DNA of 12,526 bases from Bacteroidota bacterium. GTDB taxonomy: Bacteria > Bacteroidota > Ignavibacteria > Ignavibacteriales > Melioribacteraceae. Shown piece after piece: positions 6,450 to 12,526 of the stretch. Below the pieces are notes generated by a model. The model saw only the letters and a program-made list of their open reading frames with translations, did not search any database and had not been told where the DNA came from. The position numbers and the translations under genes were made by a program. The stretch lies in assembly GCA_023381535.1 (NCBI GenBank), contig JAMCSN010000062.1:1-12526 (forward strand), in the 5' to 3' direction. Positions within the stretch are counted from its first letter, which is position 1. Each line of letters opens with the position of its first letter.

Positions 6450-9400
6450 AAATTTCATTTGAAAATATTTTTACTACTACTTATAATATTTTCAATAACC
6501 TCTCAAGCCCAAAACAAATCTGACATCTGGAAGCGGCAGGCTCAGATTTTAATTAATGAAGGAAGGTTTGCAGAAGCTGTTGATCAACTGAATAAGTATA
6601 TCACTGCCAACCCGCATCTCGCCGATGGCTATCATACCAGGGGTCTTTGCTACGAGAAAATGATTCAATACCAATACTCGGTTCTTGATCTCAGAAGAGC
6701 TGTTCGATTGGACCCCAAAAATCAAGTTATCAGAAAAGATTTAAACCGGGTAATTTCTACTTGGCATGAGTTGCTTTATAAAAGAATTGACGGATTGAAA
6801 AGAGATTTGGCAGTCGATCCGAAAAGAGCATTTACATACTTAGAGATTGGCAAATGCTACCGCTGGCTTGAAGAATGGAGCGATGCCGAATATTGGTATG
6901 ATGAATATTTGAAACGTGACGATAATGCCTCGCCTGACGAAATTATTAGGTACACCGAAATTCTTGCGAAGACAGGTTCAATCATCAAAGGCGAAAGGAT
7001 TCTAAAGAAATTTGTAGGAAGATATCCAGATGACTGGCGGCTCTGGAGCAGATACGGTTATTTCACTTTGTGGCTTGGCAAAAATAAAATTGCGCTTGAT
7101 GCTTTCACTACTGCTCTTGGTTTCAAACCGTATTTCAAAGAAGCCGAAGATGGGTTGGACCTAGCTAAACGGCAAGGTTATGTAACTCTTTTTCAAGGCA
7201 GAGCTTTTGAACGAGTTGAATATCCCATTGATAGATATTATCGCTTGTTGAACAAGAATCCGGATGATGATGAACTTCGTTTTAAACTAGTAAACGAATT
7301 AATCGGTGCGAATCGCTATGAAGAAGCGTATCAGCAGTTGCAGTATTTAACTCCTAAACATTCCGAAGATGATAATTACAAATCATTGTGGAATACTGTT
7401 ACGGCTTATCGTGATAGTACATTCAATCGCGACGTTTTGCTTTACACTGGAAAGATAAAAGAAAATCCTTCCGATAAAGAGTCTGTGATGAAACTGGCTG
7501 CAGCTTATGCAAATTTGTATTACTACGATAACGCTACGGAAGTGTTAAATGAGTATTTGCAAGATCAGCCGGATGATAAGGATCAAGATGCAAGATTCAT
7601 GTATGCTAAATATCTTGCATACAATTATGAATGGGAAAAAGCTATACGGCAAATAAATATTTTATTGAAGCTTGATCCAGAAAACATAGATTACAAACTT
7701 TTGCGTGGACAAATTGGAGCGTGGACATCCCAGGATACAAACTTAGCCAAGAGCGATCTTCTTTCAGTAATCGAAGCCAGGCCAAACGATGTTCCATGTT
7801 TATTGGCTTTAGTTACTGTTTATACATGGGAAAAAGATTTTACGGAAGCGAAAAAGTATTTGGATATAGCAGTTCAGTTGGCGCCGCAAAATCCCGATGT
7901 GCAAACGGCTCAAAGCAATTATCAACTTCATCTTTCCGCATACGCAGAGTTACAAGTTTTCGCCTTGAGATCGGAAGCGGGAAAATTAGCAGAACAAGGA
8001 AAGTGCGCTGAGGCGTTTAATAAATACGAAGAATACAAATCCAAACGCACAGCATTGAATAATGACGAATTAAGAGAGTACGCCGAGGTAGCTTCATGCG
8101 CAAAACATTATGATGTAGCTATACATGCTTACGATAAAATATTAGCTGGCGGATTCGATTATAAAATTGCTCTTCAGCGTGCGAAGAATTACTACTACAA
8201 TAAGGATACAGCAAAAGCAGTTCAAGAACTGAAAAACCTTAGTAAGATGAAACCCGATGATGACGTTGCGCAGTTGTTTTTAGCAGATGCCTATAGTATG
8301 ACCGATGAACCGGCAAAAGCCGATATCATTTACCATGATCTTTTGAAAAAAAATGATGATGAAAAGAAAAAAGATGAATTGTATCAACGCTTGGTGTACA
8401 ATGGCGAAGCTTATATAAAAAACAAAGATTTTGTCAAAGCAAACAGTATCCTTAATGAAGTTAGTAGTTCGACTACTAACCCCGATATCTTAAAGGAATT
8501 GATGCAGAGAAGACTCTATCTTGCTAATGCTCTTACCCAAAATAATAAACCGGATGATGCTCGTGAATTACTTGAGAAGTACCAAAGAAATATTTCTGAT
8601 TTCGGTTTTCAAAAAGAATTAAATGATTCGCGTTTATCTTTGGGAGATTCTTATGTGCTTCAGGAAAGATACGGCAGAGCTGAAGATATGTACAACGATA
8701 TTCTTCGATCTACGGTTGATACTTCTGAAACTAGAATTGTAAAACAACGCATTGGTTGGTTACCGCCTTATGGATTCCGACGCGGATTAACGAGTATTGG
8801 TAGTGTGTTGAGTTATTTCTTGCCCACGAATATCGGTGTATCACCATTTTCTTCATATTACAGAGACAATCAGGACTTGAAACGTTACGACTACGGCTTA
8901 AGAGCCGATGCGGGATTTATCGGTTTTCTCGCTATAGGTGCCTTGTGGTCAAGAATCACAATTAACAATTCATTTGCTAATATGGACCTCACTCAGTTAA
9001 AGGGAATTGCAACAATCTTCTTCTCCAAATATTTGTCTTTAGCTGGCAGTTATGGAATTCTTAGACCATTAGGAGAGAGTGACAGAAAAATTTATGATGG
9101 AATTTTCAAATATGAACGGCCTGAAGAACTTCTGTTTCAACTATCTTACGAAAACAATGATGCAAGAGTTTTTTTCTATTCTCCACAGTTACTTTATAAT
9201 AGATTTTCGACTGACATGATTCGATTTGCCAGCTATTATGATTATAAGAACCTTATAAGATTTTCCGGGTCATATAATTATTATAGAATCAGCGATGGAA
9301 ATGAAGGCAATGATTTGCAGCTTAGATTTGGAAAGAGGTTCTTTGATTACGGCATGATTGGATATGAATACTATTTTTTGAATTATGCTTTTATTACTCC

Positions 9401-9674
9401 GATCTATTATTCGCCTAAGAATTTTGAGTCGCATAGTCTCTGGGCAGAATGGAAATGGTTTCCTGATAAACACTTAAAAGTAAAAGTCGGTGGAAAGCTT
9501 GGTTATGTACCAGCGGTTGATTTTATTATCAGTGAGATATATGGTGAGGCGACTTATAATTTGTTCAGTTCTCTTTCGATTACGGGTCGTGTCGGTTACG
9601 GTAACAGTTTCAGATATGACTCGAGTTACAAAAGTTTGTCTGCCTCAGTTTATGCTTACTGGGGTGTGTTTTAA
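6447..9674 (+). CDS. TPR-rich outer-membrane beta-barrel exporter (BcsC/PgaA-like architecture)
   Basis: A 1075-residue exported protein. A signal peptide covers residues 1-21 (core FLLLLIIF, cleavage after SQA). From about 25 to 770 it is helical TPR-type repeats, for example 'GRFAEAVDQLNKYITANPHLADGYHTRG', 'EKAIRQINILLKLDPEN' and 'EAKKYLDIAVQLAPQNPDV'. From about 777 to the end the sequence switches to alternating hydrophobic/polar strands rich in Y and F, and it finishes on phenylalanine (AYWGVF), as outer-membrane barrels do. 'YYSPKNFESHSLWAEWKW' (from 987) resembles the 'SP..Y.S' segment seen in BcsC-type barrels. The length is close to BcsC and PelB, which combine periplasmic TPRs with a polysaccharide-conducting porin. 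Predicted role: guiding a nascent exopolysaccharide across periplasm and outer membrane. It is coupled to the KaiC-like gene upstream and followed 61 bases later by an SGNH gene. The identity of the polymer cannot be read from this gene. Confidence 0.82.
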   Translation: MKFHLKIFLLLLIIFSITSQAQNKSDIWKRQAQILINEGRFAEAVDQLNKYITANPHLADGYHTRGLCYEKMIQYQYSVLDLRRAVRLDPKNQVIRKDLNRVISTWHELLYKRIDGLKRDLAVDPKRAFTYLEIGKCYRWLEEWSDAEYWYDEYLKRDDNASPDEIIRYTEILAKTGSIIKGERILKKFVGRYPDDWRLWSRYGYFTLWLGKNKIALDAFTTALGFKPYFKEAEDGLDLAKRQGYVTLFQGRAFERVEYPIDRYYRLLNKNPDDDELRFKLVNELIGANRYEEAYQQLQYLTPKHSEDDNYKSLWNTVTAYRDSTFNRDVLLYTGKIKENPSDKESVMKLAAAYANLYYYDNATEVLNEYLQDQPDDKDQDARFMYAKYLAYNYEWEKAIRQINILLKLDPENIDYKLLRGQIGAWTSQDTNLAKSDLLSVIEARPNDVPCLLALVTVYTWEKDFTEAKKYLDIAVQLAPQNPDVQTAQSNYQLHLSAYAELQVFALRSEAGKLAEQGKCAEAFNKYEEYKSKRTALNNDELREYAEVASCAKHYDVAIHAYDKILAGGFDYKIALQRAKNYYYNKDTAKAVQELKNLSKMKPDDDVAQLFLADAYSMTDEPAKADIIYHDLLKKNDDEKKKDELYQRLVYNGEAYIKNKDFVKANSILNEVSSSTTNPDILKELMQRRLYLANALTQNNKPDDARELLEKYQRNISDFGFQKELNDSRLSLGDSYVLQERYGRAEDMYNDILRSTVDTSETRIVKQRIGWLPPYGFRRGLTSIGSVLSYFLPTNIGVSPFSSYYRDNQDLKRYDYGLRADAGFIGFLAIGALWSRITINNSFANMDLTQLKGIATIFFSKYLSLAGSYGILRPLGESDRKIYDGIFKYERPEELLFQLSYENNDARVFFYSPQLLYNRFSTDMIRFASYYDYKNLIRFSGSYNYYRISDGNEGNDLQLRFGKRFFDYGMIGYEYYFLNYAFITPIYYSPKNFESHSLWAEWKWFPDKHLKVKVGGKLGYVPAVDFIISEIYGEATYNLFSSLSITGRVGYGNSFRYDSSYKSLSASVYAYWGVF

Positions 9675-9720
9675 TTTTACAAATCCGTTGAACACCTATC
9701 ACATAAAGCTTTTTTTATAG

Positions 9721-9726
9721 AAAGGA
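9721..9726 (+). promoter_or_regulatory. Shine-Dalgarno site of the SGNH gene
   Basis: AAAGGA ends nine bases before the ATG at 9736. The 61-base gap to the exporter gene holds a T-run at 9710-9716 but no stable hairpin, so read-through from the exporter gene is likely. Confidence 0.6.
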
Positions 9727-9735
9727 AATTACTCG

Positions 9736-11055
9736 ATGTTGAACAAATACATATCCATATTCTTTTTCTTATCGATTATTTGTTCGATATGGTTAGCAAC
9801 GCATTTTGTTACGAAAGAAGCATTCATGCTTTTTCATTCCGCAAAAAACAGTTCCAAACCTCAACAGATAAATTCTAAAATGAACCATGCTGGTTTTAAT
9901 TTTGCAGTTACAGATGGTCTTGAATTCACACAGTATCAGAAGATTGGTAAGTACGTTCCGATAACAGGTAATTTGGAACAGATGAAATATTTTATGAATG
10001 CGTTAAAGAATTCGAGAAACCAAAAAGTTCGTATAGCTCACTTCGGAGATTCGTTGATCTTAGGGGACATTATTACTGAGTACTTGCGTAACAAGTTTCA
10101 AGTTGAATACGGCGGTTATGGTGTTGGTATGCTGTCCATCGTTGCGGACGATAGTAGAATGAAAAGAACAGTGACTCAAACATACTCCGATGACTGGACT
10201 TATGCATCAATAGTGTCGGGAGATAGAGAACAGTACCCTCTCGGAATGAATGGCACCGTTTGTGTCCCAAAACCGGGAAGTTGGGTACAATATGAAGCTT
10301 CAAGAGTTTTTGATAATGTCAGTTCTTTTGAACTCGTTAGGGTGTTGTACAGTAACTCTGATATTACTTCGACAGTTGAATATGCATTTGATAATGATCA
10401 ACCCAAGATGGTTAGTCTTGAGAACGGCACCGGAGTAAAACAACTAATATTAGATGCAAAAAGGAAAGTCACTAAAGCGAGAATTAAATTTATCTCGGGT
10501 AAAGCTCCTTACATGTATAGTGTAAGTTTGGAATCGACTGGCAATGGTGTTTATGTTGATAATTTTTCCTTAAGAGGAAACTCCGGTGTATCGCTTCTTG
10601 ATATTTCATCCAACACTTATGAAAAGTACGACTGGTTTGTCAACTATAATCTAATCATTTTAAATTTCGGTGCTAATGTTTCATTTCCTAATAGGTCTGC
10701 ATATATTCTATATGAAACCAAAATGGAGGAAGTTATTAATAAACTCAAGAAGGTATTTCCCAAAACCAGTTTTCTACTTATTGGAGTTGGCGACAAAACA
10801 ATGAAGAAAGGAAATCGATTTATGACAAATCCGGATATTCCTTTTCTAATCGATATTCAAAAAAGAATTGCTGAGAAAACTGGTTTTGGTTTCTGGAATT
10901 TTTGGGAAGTGATGGGTGGTGATAACTCAATGTATTCATGGGTAAATGCAGAGCCTCCGCTGGCGTTTAGAGACTATGCACATTTTAATTCTGAGGGCGG
11001 GGAAATAATAGCCAATTTATTATTTGAAGCACTCGGCAATCTTAGCCAGAACTAA
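9736..11055 (+). CDS. Membrane-anchored periplasmic SGNH/GDSL-type hydrolase or acyltransferase
   Basis: A 439-residue protein with one hydrophobic segment near the N-terminus (about residues 5-23) and no clear cleavage site, so it is probably tethered to the inner membrane with its domain in the periplasm. SGNH blocks are visible: block I 'HFGDSLILGD' with nucleophile S106, block III 'NFGAN' at 310-314, and block V 'RDYAHFN' with D413 and H416 completing the triad. Between block I and block III lies an insertion of roughly 150 residues (about 135-290) predicted to be beta-rich, containing 'LGMNG'. This layout resembles peptidoglycan or polysaccharide O-acetylesterases such as Ape1, where a binding module interrupts the SGNH fold. 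In polysaccharide clusters, SGNH proteins of this kind add or remove O-acyl groups. Placed between exporter and synthase, modification of the exported glycan is the best guess. Direction of the reaction and substrate are unknown. Confidence 0.8.
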   Translation: MLNKYISIFFFLSIICSIWLATHFVTKEAFMLFHSAKNSSKPQQINSKMNHAGFNFAVTDGLEFTQYQKIGKYVPITGNLEQMKYFMNALKNSRNQKVRIAHFGDSLILGDIITEYLRNKFQVEYGGYGVGMLSIVADDSRMKRTVTQTYSDDWTYASIVSGDREQYPLGMNGTVCVPKPGSWVQYEASRVFDNVSSFELVRVLYSNSDITSTVEYAFDNDQPKMVSLENGTGVKQLILDAKRKVTKARIKFISGKAPYMYSVSLESTGNGVYVDNFSLRGNSGVSLLDISSNTYEKYDWFVNYNLIILNFGANVSFPNRSAYILYETKMEEVINKLKKVFPKTSFLLIGVGDKTMKKGNRFMTNPDIPFLIDIQKRIAEKTGFGFWNFWEVMGGDNSMYSWVNAEPPLAFRDYAHFNSEGGEIIANLLFEALGNLSQN

Positions 11056-11120
11056 TTTTTGGAGTTACTAAATAAAAAGAATTAGAAGTTTTTCCTATAT
11101 TCTTCCTTTAAGACTTGTGA

Positions 11121-11147
11121 TTAACTTATTTGGTTGCAATAAGTTAA
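11121..11147. promoter_or_regulatory. Perfect 10-base inverted repeat, candidate operator
   Basis: TTAACTTATT at 11121-11130 is the exact reverse complement of AATAAGTTAA at 11138-11147, with the seven-base spacer TGGTTGC. The centre-to-centre distance of the half-sites is 17 bases. No T-run follows, so it is a poor terminator; an operator for a dimeric regulator fits better. It sits about 160 bases upstream of the glycosyltransferase start. The function is inferred from symmetry and place only. Confidence 0.45.
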
Positions 11148-11201
11148 ATAAAAAGTTATATTTCTTTGGAGATTGTTCCTATTCGAGCCATGGTGTAAGA
11201 A

Positions 11202-11235
11202 CTGAGACAAATAAATTGTAAATAGTTGCTCTCAG
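11202..11235 (+). promoter_or_regulatory. Possible leader hairpin before the glycosyltransferase gene
   Basis: CTGAGACAA at 11202-11210 can pair with TTGCTCTCAG at 11226-11235, giving nine pairs with one bulged C and a 15-base loop. It would lie in the transcript leader if transcription starts near the inverted repeat. It matches no riboswitch class that I recognise, and a hairpin of this size can occur by chance. Confidence 0.25.
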
Positions 11236-11304
11236 AGTAAATAAATGAATAATACCCTGGCACTGAATATGTGTTAATTAGTTGATATCTATATTATTGT
11301 AGAA

Positions 11305-12526
11305 ATGAACGAAACTACTCAAAAATATCAAATAGCACTTGATAATCGGGAAACACAGCCGCCTAAGAGAAAATTAGCGGCTGAAAAGATGCGAACGATT
11401 TTTGTTTCAGGATTGCTATCGTTATTCTTGATTGTTACCATCATTCTAACATTGCCTCTCACTGTCTTAACGTGGAGCGGATTGTTTGTGTACTCTTCAA
11501 TTGTGTCGCTGGTTATTTTTCTGTTTGTTCTATTAATCCGCTATTTTGCTATTCTGTTCATGGCATACTTATATGTTACAAAATACACCGTCCAGTCAAA
11601 AGAAGGATATTATCCTTTCATCTCAATAATAGTTCCGGTTTTTAACGAAGGTAAGATACTCAATTCTTCCATCGACTCATTATTAGATATCGATTATCCA
11701 AACTATGAAATCATTATAGTTAACGACGGATCGACTGATGATACAGCCGCTGTTGGCGGTGCTCTCGTCGGCTATAAAAAAGGTCGAAGTGGAATGGTGA
11801 AAGTCTCTCTAATCAACAAACCTAACGGCGGAAAAGCCAAAGCATTGAATGCAGGAATTCAATACTCTGAAGCGCAGTTTGTTTTGTGTATGGACGGTGA
11901 TTCTCAATTAACACCAAACACTTTGAGAATGGCTGTTAGACATTTTGTAGATCCAAATGTAGGAGCAGTAGCTGGAAATGTTAAAGTTCAAAATAGAAAA
12001 AGAGTTCTTACCGATTTGCAAGCGCTTGAGTATTTGGAGGGATTGAATATGGCTCGCAGTGCACAAGGGTTTGCACAAATGGTAAATATAATTCCGGGTC
12101 CAATAGGACTATTCAGGAGAACAGCTTTACGAGATTCGGGCTTTTATTCCAGCGACACATTTGCCGAAGATGCCGATGTTACATTGAAGATTCTTGCGAA
12201 TGGTTGGAAGATTGTCTATGAACCAAATGCAATTGCTTATACTGAAGCCCCGGTTACTATTCAGCAACTTCTAAAACAGAGATACAGATGGACAAGAGGA
12301 ATACTTCAAGCTATAAGAAAGCACAAGAAATACTTAATTAATCCGACTGTGAATTTTAACAACAGTATGATTCTTTGGACTATGTTTTACGAAGCTCTGG
12401 TTTGGCCCGCAATGAACATTTTTGTGAACCTTTATTTTATTATTGTTGCATTGTTCTATGGCTTGTCGAGTTTCATCTTCCTTTGGTGGGTGGGAATCGC
12501 GGTTTTAGATATGATGGCAGCCGTTT
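11305..12526 (+). CDS. Processive family 2 glycosyltransferase, polysaccharide synthase (3' end outside window)
   Basis: The frame runs from an ATG at 11305 to the window end without a stop: 407 complete codons are visible. After a polar, Lys/Arg-containing N-terminus, two membrane segments (about 31-55 and 60-91) precede a cytoplasmic GT2 domain at about 104-335. Landmarks are 'SIIVPVFNEG' (107-116), D141 in 'VNDGSTDD', the DGD metal/UDP motif at 197-199, 'FAEDAD' (catalytic D289) and 'QRYRW' (325-329), the QxxRW motif of processive synthases. A further membrane region starts at about 355. 'IPGPIGLFRRTAL' and 'EDADVTLKIL' resemble synthases of the PgaC/NodC/hyaluronan-synthase type more than BcsA. 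The enzyme should elongate and extrude a beta-linked glycan from a UDP-sugar. No PilZ domain is seen in the visible part, but the C-terminus is missing. No Shine-Dalgarno is evident; an in-frame stop at 11275 rules out any start further upstream. Confidence 0.9.
   Translation, partial: MNETTQKYQIALDNRETQPPKRKLAAEKMRTIFVSGLLSLFLIVTIILTLPLTVLTWSGLFVYSSIVSLVIFLFVLLIRYFAILFMAYLYVTKYTVQSKEGYYPFISIIVPVFNEGKILNSSIDSLLDIDYPNYEIIIVNDGSTDDTAAVGGALVGYKKGRSGMVKVSLINKPNGGKAKALNAGIQYSEAQFVLCMDGDSQLTPNTLRMAVRHFVDPNVGAVAGNVKVQNRKRVLTDLQALEYLEGLNMARSAQGFAQMVNIIPGPIGLFRRTALRDSGFYSSDTFAEDADVTLKILANGWKIVYEPNAIAYTEAPVTIQQLLKQRYRWTRGILQAIRKHKKYLINPTVNFNNSMILWTMFYEALVWPAMNIFVNLYFIIVALFYGLSSFIFLWWVGIAVLDMMAAV

Larger units (their letters stand above)
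11056..11304 (+). other. 249-base AT-rich intergenic region before the glycosyltransferase gene
   Basis: This gap is far longer than the others in the right half of the window and contains no credible gene. It holds an inverted repeat at 11121-11147 and a possible bulged hairpin at 11202-11235. No clear intrinsic terminator for the SGNH gene and no confident promoter were found, although the spacing and repeats suggest that the synthase gene may be controlled separately from the genes before it. Confidence 0.6.

Noticed and set aside
9676..9721. A sigma70-like promoter before the SGNH gene (TTGAAC at 9688 and TATAGA at 9716)
   Set aside because: The spacing of 22 bases is too long for a normal -35/-10 pair, and operon read-through explains expression equally well.
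11245..11277. Ten-codon ORF in the gap before the glycosyltransferase, in the same frame as it
   Set aside because: It has no ribosome-binding site and no recognisable leader-peptide features; ORFs this short are expected by chance.
11292..11299. A Bacteroidota-type -7 element (TATTATTG) before the glycosyltransferase
   Set aside because: It differs from the consensus TAnnTTTG and would leave almost no leader before the ATG.
11161..11304. A c-di-GMP riboswitch in the synthase leader
   Set aside because: The conserved core sequences of the known c-di-GMP riboswitch classes are not visible; only a small bulged hairpin can be drawn.
1..12526. CRISPR arrays, tRNA or rRNA genes, transposases or insertion-sequence ends
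   Set aside because: No regularly spaced repeats, cloverleaf-like segments, rRNA-like stretches or transposase motifs were seen on either strand.

Overview
The window is AT-rich bacterial DNA with every convincing gene on the + strand. It most likely comes from the Bacteroidota/Chlorobiota assemblage, with Ignavibacteria or a close relative as the best guess. The main evidence is the first gene, which ends in a type IX secretion (T9SS) sorting domain carrying the 'LSQNYPNPFNPTT' signature that is very common in Ignavibacteria. Start sites with weak or A-rich Shine-Dalgarno sequences fit this.

Left part (1-5032), apparently mixed household and accessory genes. It opens with the 3' end of a T9SS-secreted protein made of repeated Fn3/Ig-like domains. 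A well-translated-looking 30-codon ORF for a lipoprotein-like micropeptide follows, then a strong intrinsic terminator at 1450-1478. Next come a dipeptide epimerase of the enolase superfamily, a stand-alone fatty acid 2-hydroxylase-like membrane di-iron enzyme, and an exported GH9 glycoside hydrolase (cellulase family).

Right part (5182-12526), which reads as an exopolysaccharide synthesis and export locus that continues past the window end. In order it encodes: (i) a cytoplasmic protein with a KaiC/RecA-like domain whose Walker A lysine is replaced by arginine, followed by a degenerate GGDEF-like domain; (ii) a 1075-residue exporter with a signal peptide, many TPRs and a C-terminal outer-membrane barrel, the layout of BcsC/PgaA, whose start overlaps the previous stop; (iii) a membrane-tethered periplasmic SGNH/GDSL protein with an inserted domain; and (iv) after a 249-base gap with an inverted repeat, a processive family 2 glycosyltransferase with two N-terminal membrane segments, truncated by the window end.

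Working model (inference): the GT2 enzyme polymerises and extrudes a beta-linked glycan, the SGNH protein adds or removes acyl groups in the periplasm, and the TPR-barrel protein exports the chain. The KaiC/GGDEF-like protein would be a regulatory subunit comparable in concept to enterobacterial BcsE. The GH9 enzyme just upstream could trim the polymer as BcsZ does in cellulose operons, although this link rests only on proximity.
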